DNA of 35,670 bases from Elusimicrobiota bacterium. GTDB taxonomy: Bacteria > Elusimicrobiota > Elusimicrobia > Elusimicrobiales > UBA9959. This document shows positions 15,744 to 23,935 of the stretch, piece after piece (position 1 is the stretch's first letter; each line of letters starts with the position of its first letter). The notes beneath the pieces were generated by a model, which saw nothing but the letters and a program-made list of their open reading frames with translations, was not told the origin of the DNA and did not search any database. The position numbers and the translations under genes were made by a program. The stretch is from the NCBI GenBank assembly GCA_003482905.1, contig DMXM01000018.1, positions 232,691 to 268,360 on the forward strand. Direction: 5' to 3'.

Positions 15744-17491
15744 TGGACCTGTTCAAATATCCTTCAGCTTTGATCTGGTTCACAACCGCGCTGGCGGCCC
15801 TGGTCTTCTTCCGCTTCAAGGCCGAAGAAAGCCGCCTGGAGGCGGCCCGCGCGCTGCTGGGCCCGGCTTTCGAGCGGCTCACCACCGGGCCGGCCGCCGC
15901 GCGCAGGCGTCTGCGCGGGCTCCTGTATCTCGCCGCCCTGGCGCTCGCCGCGGCCGCCGCGGCCGGGCCCCAGTGGGGCGTGGAACTTACGCCGGTAACC
16001 GACCTGAAAGGGAATATCGTTATAGCGGTGGACACCTCGCTGTCCATGGCGGCGCGCGACATAAAGCCCAGCCGCCTGGAGAACGCCCGCCTGCTGCTGG
16101 CCGCCATAGCGGAGGAATTCTCCGACTACCGCATAGGCGTGGTCGCCTTCGCGGGCGAAGGCTACGTGCAGTGCCCGCTCACCACGGACCTGGAGGCCAT
16201 AAGTTATTTCGCCTCCGCGCTGACCCCGGGCATGCTGCCGGGGCAGGGCACGGACTTTTCCGAGGCCATCGGCACCACCCTCGGCATGCTGTCGCGCTAT
16301 GGCGGACAGAAGGTGATGGTGCTGATAACCGACGGGGAGGACCATTCTTCCGTACTGAACACCGCGCTAGAAGAGGCCGCGGCCCAGAACCTGAAGATCT
16401 TCACCGTAGGCATAGGCACCCCGGACGGGGAGCTGATCCCGGTGAACGACACCGCCGGCAACACCCTGGAGTACAAGAAAGATTCGGGCGGCAAGACCGT
16501 GGTGAGCCGCCTGGGCGAGACAGAACTTATGAAGATAGCCAGCCGCACCGGCGCGGCCTACCTGCGCTACTCCGGCCCCGAGGCCGCGGCGCAGGAGATG
16601 CGCAAAGCCATAAGTTCCCTGGACCTGGAAAAAAGCAGGGGCAAGGGCCGCGCCAGCTTCAAGAACCGCTACCAGTGGCCGCTGGCTTTGGCGCTGCTCC
16701 TGCTTTTGATAGAATTAACGCTTATGGAGAAGGGTTTCAGGCTGGAATTCTCCCGGTTCAGAAAATATTTCCCCAGGCTCCCGTTCGGGGCGGCCGCCGC
16801 GGCGGCTGCGTTGCTGTTCTCCGCTACGGTCAGCCTGAACGCCGCCGACAGCGGAGCGCTGGCAAGGCAGGGCAATTCCGCTTACGGCAAGAAGGATTGG
16901 CCCAAGGCTTTTGAATACTATTCCCGCGCCATGGGGAAAAACCCGGCCGACAAGCGGCTGGACTTCAATACCGGGAACGCTTTTTACCGCATGGAGGAAT
17001 ACGGCAAAGCCGGCGAATTCTTTACCCAGGCCGCGGCCGCGCCGAAAGTGGCGGCCAAAGCGCATTATAACCGCGGCAACGCTCTTTACCGGGCTGGCGA
17101 CCTGCCCGGCGCCATAGCCGCCTACCGCGCCGCGCTCGGCCTGGCTCCCAAAGACGAGAACGCCAGGTTCAACCTGCAGAAAGCGCTGGAGCAGAAAAAA
17201 AAGAATTCCTGCAAGGACCCCAAGGAGAACAAGAAGGACCAGGACAAAAAAGACAAGGACAAGAAACAAGCCGGCGACAAGAAAGACGACAAGCAGGACA
17301 AAGAGAAGCGGGAACAGGACAAAAAACAGGAGCAGGAGCGCAAAAAGTCCGAAGCCCGGGAAAAAAGCCGCCAGATACTTGAAATGATGAAAGAAAAAGA
17401 AAAGGCCGCCGCCCGCGACCCCCAATCCGCCCAGCGCGCCCTGCGGCAGGCCGGCAAACCGCCGCCGCGGCCCAGGCTGGAGGACTGGTGA
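15743..17491 (+). CDS. batB: BatB-BatC fusion: VWA domain plus TPR repeats and charged tail
   Basis: The 582-residue protein begins like BatB: two N-terminal hydrophobic segments and a VWA domain with Asp97-Thr-Ser99-Leu-Ser101 and VLITDGEDHSS. Transmembrane segments at about 312-330 and 350-370 end the BatB part. TPR repeats follow (about 375-480: GNSAYGKKDWPKAFEYYSRA and two more), as in separate BatC proteins. The end is a tail of about 80 residues, very rich in Lys, Asp and Glu, likely coiled coil or disordered. The fusion puts the TPR scaffold on the same chain as the VWA domain. The next gene overlaps by 4 bp with a GTG start. Confidence 0.88.
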   Translation: MDLFKYPSALIWFTTALAALVFFRFKAEESRLEAARALLGPAFERLTTGPAAARRRLRGLLYLAALALAAAAAAGPQWGVELTPVTDLKGNIVIAVDTSLSMAARDIKPSRLENARLLLAAIAEEFSDYRIGVVAFAGEGYVQCPLTTDLEAISYFASALTPGMLPGQGTDFSEAIGTTLGMLSRYGGQKVMVLITDGEDHSSVLNTALEEAAAQNLKIFTVGIGTPDGELIPVNDTAGNTLEYKKDSGGKTVVSRLGETELMKIASRTGAAYLRYSGPEAAAQEMRKAISSLDLEKSRGKGRASFKNRYQWPLALALLLLLIELTLMEKGFRLEFSRFRKYFPRLPFGAAAAAAALLFSATVSLNAADSGALARQGNSAYGKKDWPKAFEYYSRAMGKNPADKRLDFNTGNAFYRMEEYGKAGEFFTQAAAAPKVAAKAHYNRGNALYRAGDLPGAIAAYRAALGLAPKDENARFNLQKALEQKKKNSCKDPKENKKDQDKKDKDKKQAGDKKDDKQDKEKREQDKKQEQERKKSEAREKSRQILEMMKEKEKAAARDPQSAQRALRQAGKPPPRPRLEDW

Positions 17492-19338
17492 AATTATTTT
17501 CCGCCCTCCTTCTTACCGCGGCGCTGGCCGTTTCGGCCGCCCCGGCCCGGGCCGGTCTTTCCATCTCCGCCGAGGTGGACCGCAACGCCGTGGAGATAAA
17601 CGGGCACCTCTACCTGACGGTGAACGTGGCCGGCGATTCCGCCAGCGTGCCGGAACCCAAGCTGGCCAACATGCAGAATTTCAACGTTTACAATTCCGGG
17701 CGCAGCCAGAGCATCTCCATCATCAACGGCAGAATAGCCACCTCCGTGTCCTTCAGCTATATCCTGGAACCGCGCTTTCTCGGCTTGCAGCGCATCCCTC
17801 CCATCACCGTTTCCGACGGCAAAGAACAGGCCGCCACCCCCGAAATAGAGGTGACCGTCACCAAAGCAGGCCAGCAGGGGGGGCCGGCGCACCAGGCGGC
17901 CCAGCCCCGGCGCTCCGGGCGCAGGCAGGCCGCCGGAACGGCCGCCCAGGGCGCCAGGCAGATATTCATAAAAGCCGAGCCCGACAGAAGGTCCGCCTAC
18001 CCCGGGGAACAGATAACCCTCAGCATAAAGTTCTACACCTCGGTGCCGCTCAGCTCCAATCCGCAATATGTGCCGCCGGCCTTCAAGAACCTGATCTCGG
18101 AGGACCTGCCGCCGGTGCGCAACGGCGAAACGGAGCTAGACGGCGTACGCTACGCCTTCAGCGAAATAAAGACCGCTCTTTTCGGCCTGACGGCCGGCGG
18201 CGCGGAGATAAGGCCGCTCTCCGTCATAGCCCAGGTGCCCTCCAACGAACCGGTAGACCCGTTCGATCCTAATTTCTTCCAGAACCTGATGGCCATGAGC
18301 GGGGCGCAGGGGAGAAGCCAGGAATTCGCCACCGAAACCATACCCCTGGCCATAAAACCGCTGCCGCCCGGCGCGCCGGCCGGCTTCGGCGGGGCGGTGG
18401 GCAATTATTCCATAACGGCCTCCGCCGACCGCTCCGCGGCCAAAACGGGGGAGGCGGTAAATTTTTCCGTCACCATCAACGGCACCGGCAACCTGAAGAC
18501 CGTCGCCGCCCCCAAACTGCCGGAACTGCCCGATTTCAAGGTGTTCGACACCATGAGCTCCCTGGACGTAAAGAAGGAGGGGGACGTCATCAGCGGGAAA
18601 AAGACTTTCACCTATATCCTGGTACCGCGCGCGGAGGGCCGCAAAACGGTGCCGGCGCTGGCCTTCGCTTTCTTCGACCCGGGCGCCGCCGCTTACCGCG
18701 AGGTACGGACAAATCCCGTAGTACTGCAGGTGGAGAAAGGCGCCGAAGGCGCTAAAAGCGTTTATTTCAACCAGCCGGCCCCCGGGGGAGAGGCCGTGAC
18801 GGCTTCGGGCTCCGACATCCGCTACGTCAGCGAAAAGCCCGGCGCCGCCGCCCTGCCGCGCCTGGCCGCCCGGGCCGCCGCCCTGCCGCCGTGGCTGCAC
18901 GCAATACCGGCCGCCCTGCTGGCGCTCAGTTTCTGGCTGGCCAGGTTCAACCGCTACAGGTCCGCCAACCCGCTGCTCTTCAGGTTCCGCCGGGCCCGCG
19001 GCGAGGCCTCCCGCGACATACAAGAAGCCGGGGCCCTGATAAAAGCCGGCAGGAACAACGAGGCGGTCTCGGTGCTTTACGACTCCTTCCTGAACTACCT
19101 CTCCGACAAGTGCGGGGTAAAAGTAAGCGCCCTCACCATGAGGAAAGCCGTCGCCCTGATAAAAGAACGGTTCCCCGGCGCCGGGGAGCGCGCCCTGGAG
19201 GAGATACGGGAGCTCTGGACGGCGCTGGAGCTGCGCCATTTCTCGCCGGAGGCCTCCGCGGCGGAGGGCACTGCGGACCTGGCTGTAAAATACGCGCTGC
19301 TGCTGGAACTGCTGGAGGCGGAGCTGAAGAAGCCATGA
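17488..19338 (+). CDS. batD: BatD protein
   Basis: The 616-residue protein starts with GTG (GTGA overlap with the upstream stop) and a signal peptide ending ARA-GL. Several BatD beta-sandwich modules follow, for example SAEVDRNAVEINGHLYLTVNV, ADRSAAKTGEAVNFSVTINGTG and FTYILVPRAEGRKTVPAL. A Gln/Arg/Ala-rich linker lies near residues 130-155. One transmembrane helix (about 470-490) leads to a helical cytoplasmic end. Length and layout fit BatD. It probably scaffolds the VWA proteins in the periplasm. The 4-bp overlap with the next gene keeps the operon coupled. Confidence 0.9.
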   Translation: MKLFSALLLTAALAVSAAPARAGLSISAEVDRNAVEINGHLYLTVNVAGDSASVPEPKLANMQNFNVYNSGRSQSISIINGRIATSVSFSYILEPRFLGLQRIPPITVSDGKEQAATPEIEVTVTKAGQQGGPAHQAAQPRRSGRRQAAGTAAQGARQIFIKAEPDRRSAYPGEQITLSIKFYTSVPLSSNPQYVPPAFKNLISEDLPPVRNGETELDGVRYAFSEIKTALFGLTAGGAEIRPLSVIAQVPSNEPVDPFDPNFFQNLMAMSGAQGRSQEFATETIPLAIKPLPPGAPAGFGGAVGNYSITASADRSAAKTGEAVNFSVTINGTGNLKTVAAPKLPELPDFKVFDTMSSLDVKKEGDVISGKKTFTYILVPRAEGRKTVPALAFAFFDPGAAAYREVRTNPVVLQVEKGAEGAKSVYFNQPAPGGEAVTASGSDIRYVSEKPGAAALPRLAARAAALPPWLHAIPAALLALSFWLARFNRYRSANPLLFRFRRARGEASRDIQEAGALIKAGRNNEAVSVLYDSFLNYLSDKCGVKVSALTMRKAVALIKERFPGAGERALEEIRELWTALELRHFSPEASAAEGTADLAVKYALLLELLEAELKKP

Positions 19339-20084
19339 CCAAGACTATTTTTTTAACTCTGACCCTGGCCCTGGCCGCGGCGGCCTCCGCCTACGACCGC
19401 AGCGAGCTGGCTGAATTCAACGACCTTTACAAGAACGGCCGCTACGAGGAAGCCCTGGAGGGCTATAAGAGCGCCCTAGCGCAGGCGCCGGAAAACCCGT
19501 GGGCGCACTACAACGCCGGCAACGCTTTGTTCCGCCTGAACCGCCTGGGCCCTGCGGTACTGAACTATTCCAGGGCCTTCGCCCTGAACCCGCGCTCCGC
19601 CGACATACGCGCCAACCTGGACTACGCTTTGCGCCAGACCGGGCAGACCCTGGCGCCGGATAATGTGCCGAAGGCGCTGCATTACGCTTACTATCTCCTG
19701 TCGGAGCGCGAAATAAAGGCCGCCGCCATCCTGCTGTTCTGGCTGGCCTGCCTGGCGGGGGCGGCCCGCTTTCTGCTGGACGGCAGCGGGCCGGGCCTGG
19801 CCGCGGGCAGCGCCTCCCTGGCGGCCGCGGGCCTGCTGGTACTGACGCTGGCCTGGCTGGGCGCCAGGCAGTCTTCGCCTTTCACCGCGGCGGGCGTGGC
19901 CGTAAAACCGGGCGGGGCCCGCATGCTCAGCGGCCCCGGCGAGAACTTTAAAACCTACGCCTCGGCCCCCGAGGGCAGGCTGGTGAAGATCCTGGACGAC
20001 GGCGACGACAATTATTACGAGATCGGCCTGCCGCGCGAAGGCATTAAAGGCTGGGCTCTTAAAACGGAAATCGAGAAATTATAA
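19335..20084 (+). CDS. batE: BatE-like protein: TPR repeats, two membrane helices and SH3b domain
   Basis: The start is the ATG overlapping the batD stop, and a signal peptide (MTKTIFLTLTLALAAAASA) begins there. The 249-residue product has about two TPRs (about 24-100, NPWAHYNAGNALFRLNRLG), transmembrane helices near 130-148 and 160-182, and a C-terminal bacterial SH3 fold (about 190-249, with MLSGPGENFKTYASAPEG and GIKGWALKTEIEKL). This is the domain order of BatE. Longer readings from upstream lie inside batD in another frame and are rejected. Only 11 bp separate it from rpiB. Confidence 0.86.
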   Translation: MTKTIFLTLTLALAAAASAYDRSELAEFNDLYKNGRYEEALEGYKSALAQAPENPWAHYNAGNALFRLNRLGPAVLNYSRAFALNPRSADIRANLDYALRQTGQTLAPDNVPKALHYAYYLLSEREIKAAAILLFWLACLAGAARFLLDGSGPGLAAGSASLAAAGLLVLTLAWLGARQSSPFTAAGVAVKPGGARMLSGPGENFKTYASAPEGRLVKILDDGDDNYYEIGLPREGIKGWALKTEIEKL

Positions 20085-20095
20085 AGGGAACCGAT

Positions 20096-20545
20096 ATGAA
20101 AATTGCCATCGCTTGCGATCACGCCGGCTATCCGCTGAAAGCGGCGCTGATCCCGTACCTAAAGACGCTGGGCCATGAAGTGGCCGACCTGGGCACAGAT
20201 TCCCCGGAGCGCCCCGTGGACTACCCGGACTTCGCCGCCGCGGCCTCCCGGGAGGTCCTGGCCGGCCGCGCCGCGCGCGCCATAGTGGTGTGCGGGTCCG
20301 GCGTCGGCGCCTGCGTGGCCGCCAACAAGATCAAAGGCATACGCGCCGGCCTCTGCCACGACACCTACTCGGCCCACCAGGCCGTGGAGCACGACGACAT
20401 AAACGTGCTCTGCCTGGGCTCGCGGATCATAGGCCCGGCCCCCGCCTTCGAGATCGCGGCCGCCTTTCTCGCCGCCGCGTTTTCCGGAGAGGACCGCCAC
20501 CGCCGCAGGCTGAAGAAAATAGAGGACCTGGAAAAGGGGCTCTGA
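20096..20545 (+). CDS. rpiB: Ribose-5-phosphate isomerase B
   Basis: RpiB interconverts ribose 5-phosphate and ribulose 5-phosphate in the non-oxidative pentose phosphate pathway. The 149-residue protein is the normal size. It shows CDHAG (7-11), the catalytic Cys66 in VVCGSGVGACVAANK, and His99 in VEHDDINVLCLG. AAAGGGA precedes the ATG. It follows batE by 11 bp without a terminator, and its TGA overlaps the ATG of the tal-pgi gene. It is thus expressed with the Bat genes and with two other sugar-phosphate activities. Confidence 0.95.
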   Translation: MKIAIACDHAGYPLKAALIPYLKTLGHEVADLGTDSPERPVDYPDFAAAASREVLAGRAARAIVVCGSGVGACVAANKIKGIRAGLCHDTYSAHQAVEHDDINVLCLGSRIIGPAPAFEIAAAFLAAAFSGEDRHRRRLKKIEDLEKGL

Positions 20546-23500
20546 TGCTGACCCCGGCGGACATCGTTAAAACCGGCCAGAGCCTCTGGCTGGACAACCT
20601 CAAACGCGACTTCCTGCTGGACGGGACGCTGGCGCGGCGCATGACCGACCGGGCCGTCACCGGCCTTACCTCCAACCCGTCGATATTCGAAAAAGCGCTG
20701 ACGGGGGGGATCTACGCCGCACCCATTGAAATCCTGGCGGCCGGGACGGCCGGCCCCGAAGAGATCTACGAGATCCTGGCGGTGGAGGACATACAGCGCG
20801 CGGCCGACCTCCTTGACCCGGTGTACCTGGCTTCCGGCGGCCGGGACGGCTTTGTCAGCATGGAAGTGTCCCCCAGGCTGGCCCGCGACGCGGCCCGCAC
20901 CGCGGCGGAGGGCCTGCGCCTGGCGGAGCGCGTGGGGCGCCGCAACCTTATGATAAAAGTCCCCGCCACGGAGGAAGGCCTGCTGGCCGGTGAGACCCTC
21001 CTTAAGAACGGCGTCAGCGTAAATTTCACCCTTATCTTCTCGGTGGAGCGCTACCGCGCCGTCGCCAGCGCCTACATTTCCGCCATGTCCTGGCGCCTGG
21101 CCAATGCCCTGCCGCTGGAAGGCGTGGCCTCGGTGGCCAGCTTCTTCGTAAGCCGCATAGACACCGCCGTGGACAAGGCGCTGGCGGCCATTACCGGCCC
21201 CGGGGCGGGCGAGGCCAGGGGCCTTATGGGCCGCGCGGCCGTGGCCAATTCCCTCCTGGCCTACGAGCTGTACCGGCAGATCTTCCCCGCCCCCGGCCCC
21301 GCCTCCGGCATGCCGCCGCAGCGCATACTCTGGGCCTCCACCAGCGTAAAATCCCCGGCCTACCGGCCCTCGCTTTACATGGAGGAACTGGCCCTGGAAG
21401 GGTCGGTAAATACCGCGCCCGAGGACGCCCTTGAGGCTTATTTTTCCGACGGGCGCGTGAACACGGCGCCCCTGGAGGCCCGCTGCGCCGCGGCCCGGGC
21501 GCATTTTGCCGCGCTTGCAGGGCTTGGCCTGGATTTCGGCGCGATACTCGCGGACCTGGAGACGGACGGCATAGCCAAGTTCGCCGGGTCTTACGACGGG
21601 CTGCTGGCCGACCTTGCAGTAAAAATAAACGCCGCCAGGCGGCAGGAGAACCACATGCAGACCACGCTTCCGCAGACCAACAATACGGCCGCCTTTAAAA
21701 AACTGGCCGCCATGGACTTCGCCGCCAGGCTCTGGAAAAAAGACCCGGAACTGTGGAAAAAGGACGAAGCCGCAAAAAAGCACATCTCCGGCGCGCTGGG
21801 CTGGCTGGACATCCCTTTCAAGATGCTGCCCAAGGTGGGGGAGATAGAAAGCTTCGCCGCGGAGATACGCGGGGACGGCTTTACCCACGTGGTGCTGCTG
21901 GGCATGGGCGGCTCCAGCTTGGCCCCCGAAGTTATACGCACCGTGTTCCAGGACGCGCGGTCCCCCAGGCTGATAGTGCTGGACACCACCGACCCGGGCT
22001 GGGTGGCCCACGTACGCGCCCGGCTGGACCTTAAACGCACCCTGTTCATATTCGCCAGCAAATCCGGCGGCACCATAGAACCGTCCAGCCACTTCAAGTA
22101 TTTCTGGGGCCAGCTGAAGGCCGCCGGCGTCAAGAACCCCGGCGCCAACTTCATGGCCGTCACCGACGCCGGCACCGGGCTGGAGAAGCTGGCCCACGAA
22201 AAGAAATTCCGCAAGGTCTTCATAAATCCGTCGGACATCGGCGGCCGCTTCTCGGCCCTGTCCTACTTCGGCCTGGTGCCGGCGGCCCTGTGCGGCGCCG
22301 ACGTGGGGAAACTGCTGGAACGCGCCATAAACGCCGCCAGCCTGTGCAAGAACCCGGAAATTGACCGCAACCCCGGCGCGCTGCTGGGCGGCCTGCTGGG
22401 CAGCTACGCGCTGAACGGGCGCGACAAGCTGACCCTGGTGATGCCGGAGAAATTCAAATACCTCGGCCTCTGGGTGGAACAGCTGGTGGCTGAAAGCACC
22501 GGCAAGGAGGGCCGTGGAATAACCCCAGTCTGCCTCGAGCCCCTGATGGAACCGGCCAAATACCAGGCCGACCGCTTTTTCGTCTATACCAGGATGGAGA
22601 GCTCGGTCTCCAGGGCCGACGAGGCCCGCCTGGCCGCGCTGAAGGACGCCGGCCACCCGGTGTACACCATAAACATAAAAGACCCCTACGACCTGGGGGC
22701 GGAGTTCTTCCGCTGGGAGGCCGCCACGGCCGCGGCGGGGGCGCTGCTGGAGATCAACCCCTTCGACCAGCCCAACGTGCAGGAGGCCAAGCTGCTTACC
22801 ATGGAGGTGCTGGCCGCTATCTCGCAAAAAGGCAAAAAGACGCCGGCGGCCAGGCCGGATTTCTCGTCGGACCATATGGACGTTTACGCCGGCGCGGCGC
22901 TGAAGAACGAAAGGCGCCCCCTGGCCGGCTACGACGACGTTCTAAGCGCCGTCTTCTCCGCGCTCAAAGAGAAGGAGTACATCGGCCTGCTGGCCTACCT
23001 GCCCGACGACCCCAAGGTGGCCGAGGCGTTGGCAAAACTGCGCGCGGCCCTCACCGGCCGCACCGCGGCGGCCTGCACCCTTTCCTACGGGCCGCGCTAC
23101 CTGCATTCCTCGGGCCAGCTGCACAAAGGCGGCCCCGACAACGCCGTCTTCCTGATATTGACCGGTCCGGCCAGGAAAGATATAATGATACCAGGGGAAA
23201 AATACACTTTCTGGCAGCTGGAAACCGCGCAAGCGCTGGGCGACTTTGAGGCCCTTGATTCCAAACGCAGGCGCGTTCTGAGACTGCATCTTAAACACCC
23301 CCTGGACAAAGCGCTCGCTTATTTAAGCGGCCGTGTCGCCAGGGTAGGCAAAAACCGGGCGGCCCCGGGAACTGCCCCACAAGCGGAGGAGAGCGAAATG
23401 CTTAAGTTAGCCGTGAAAAAGAACACAAAAACCAACACCGCCACCAGAGCCAAGCTAGTCAACACCAACGAGTACGTCCTGGTGGATTACCCGAAGAACC

Positions 23501-23730
23501 TGGAGAACATCACCTCCCGGCATTATTCGGTGCGCATAGGCGCCAGCGACTGCACCGGCGTGGATATCTCCATAAACGACCAGCCCTGGCAGCCCTGCCG
23601 CCACACCGTAGGCTACTGGTGGTTCGACTGGAACAATCTCCAGCCCGGCACCCACCAGCTGGTGGCCCGCATGCACACGCGCACGGGCGGGTACCTTATC
23701 TCCAAGCGCCGCCGCTGTAAAGTAGTTTAA
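20545..23730 (+). CDS. tal-pgi: Bifunctional transaldolase / glucose-6-phosphate isomerase with extra C-terminal domain
   Basis: The 1061-residue protein is a known fusion type. The transaldolase half (about 1-368) has LTSNPSIFEKAL and the Schiff-base lysine Lys138 in LMIKVPATEEG. The phosphoglucose isomerase half (about 385-930) has MGGSSLAPEV, FASKSGGTIEPSS, the Glu block ESTGKEGRGI and the C-terminal Lys in NPFDQPNVQEAK. The usual fusion ends near residue 950. Here the frame continues for 110 more residues into a separate beta-rich domain that has its own strong ribosome-binding site (see 23398). AAGGGG lies just before the ATG, which overlaps the rpiB stop by one base. Together with RpiB it links glycolysis and the pentose phosphate pathway. 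A start at 20290 would overlap rpiB and is rejected. Confidence 0.93.
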   Translation: MLTPADIVKTGQSLWLDNLKRDFLLDGTLARRMTDRAVTGLTSNPSIFEKALTGGIYAAPIEILAAGTAGPEEIYEILAVEDIQRAADLLDPVYLASGGRDGFVSMEVSPRLARDAARTAAEGLRLAERVGRRNLMIKVPATEEGLLAGETLLKNGVSVNFTLIFSVERYRAVASAYISAMSWRLANALPLEGVASVASFFVSRIDTAVDKALAAITGPGAGEARGLMGRAAVANSLLAYELYRQIFPAPGPASGMPPQRILWASTSVKSPAYRPSLYMEELALEGSVNTAPEDALEAYFSDGRVNTAPLEARCAAARAHFAALAGLGLDFGAILADLETDGIAKFAGSYDGLLADLAVKINAARRQENHMQTTLPQTNNTAAFKKLAAMDFAARLWKKDPELWKKDEAAKKHISGALGWLDIPFKMLPKVGEIESFAAEIRGDGFTHVVLLGMGGSSLAPEVIRTVFQDARSPRLIVLDTTDPGWVAHVRARLDLKRTLFIFASKSGGTIEPSSHFKYFWGQLKAAGVKNPGANFMAVTDAGTGLEKLAHEKKFRKVFINPSDIGGRFSALSYFGLVPAALCGADVGKLLERAINAASLCKNPEIDRNPGALLGGLLGSYALNGRDKLTLVMPEKFKYLGLWVEQLVAESTGKEGRGITPVCLEPLMEPAKYQADRFFVYTRMESSVSRADEARLAALKDAGHPVYTINIKDPYDLGAEFFRWEAATAAAGALLEINPFDQPNVQEAKLLTMEVLAAISQKGKKTPAARPDFSSDHMDVYAGAALKNERRPLAGYDDVLSAVFSALKEKEYIGLLAYLPDDPKVAEALAKLRAALTGRTAAACTLSYGPRYLHSSGQLHKGGPDNAVFLILTGPARKDIMIPGEKYTFWQLETAQALGDFEALDSKRRRVLRLHLKHPLDKALAYLSGRVARVGKNRAAPGTAPQAEESEMLKLAVKKNTKTNTATRAKLVNTNEYVLVDYPKNLENITSRHYSVRIGASDCTGVDISINDQPWQPCRHTVGYWWFDWNNLQPGTHQLVARMHTRTGGYLISKRRRCKVV
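23398..23730 (+). CDS. In-frame internal gene or fused domain: 110-residue beta-rich protein of unknown function
   Basis: An ATG at 23398 lies in the same frame as tal-pgi and is preceded 7 nt upstream by GGAGGA, the best Shine-Dalgarno sequence nearby. It falls at residue 952, where other Tal-Pgi fusions end. The 110-residue product has a Lys/Thr/Asn-rich start and a compact domain with HYSVRIGAS, ISINDQPWQPCRH, GYWWFDWNNLQPGTHQL and KRRRCKVV. This looks like a small Ig-like or E-set beta sandwich. Its natural state may be a separate gene that lost the upstream stop, or a product of both readthrough and internal initiation. I do not recognise the family with certainty. Confidence 0.5.
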   Translation: MLKLAVKKNTKTNTATRAKLVNTNEYVLVDYPKNLENITSRHYSVRIGASDCTGVDISINDQPWQPCRHTVGYWWFDWNNLQPGTHQLVARMHTRTGGYLISKRRRCKVV

Positions 23731-23743
23731 CGGTCTAAAAGGC

Positions 23744-23801
23744 AGAAAAAGCCGTCTTTTGTGGAGCTTAAGTCCGGCTCCAGTTAAAGGCGGCTTTTTC
23801 T
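23744..23801 (+). terminator. Rho-independent terminator of the moxR-tal-pgi operon
   Basis: AGAAAAAGCCG (23744-23754) pairs with CGGCTTTTTCT (23791-23801), and the stem extends inward through TCTTT/AAAGG. The large loop holds a second hairpin, GGAGC/GCTCC. The downstream arm is T-rich and followed by ATTGTTT. It lies 14 bp after the tal-pgi stop. Confidence 0.8.
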
Positions 23802-23888
23802 ATTGTTTCCTCCCGGAGCCCCCCGCAAAGTCTAAAGGCCTATAAGATAAGAGGCCCTTAGTACCTACCGCAAAAACCGCGCGGCGCC

Positions 23889-23894
23889 TATAAT
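23889..23894 (+). promoter_or_regulatory. -10 box candidate for the CPAF-like gene
   Basis: A perfect TATAAT lies 41 nt before the ATG at 23936, and GGAG (23927-23930) precedes that start. No good -35 is visible at 16-18 bp. An alternative activator or sigma factor would be needed if this is the promoter. Confidence 0.35.
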
Positions 23895-23935
23895 ATAGAG
23901 CGGAACTTTGCGCACTGCGGCGGTACGGAGAAACT

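Noticed and set aside
18891..19334. Longer N-terminus for BatE
   Set aside because: The extension lies inside batD in another frame and is Arg/Gly-rich. A signal peptide starts exactly at 19335.
20365..22875. 836-codon open frame on the minus strand opposite tal-pgi
   Set aside because: GC-rich third positions of the real gene keep the antisense frame open. The translation is Gly/Arg/Val/His-rich with no known motif, and the plus strand encodes a clear enzyme.
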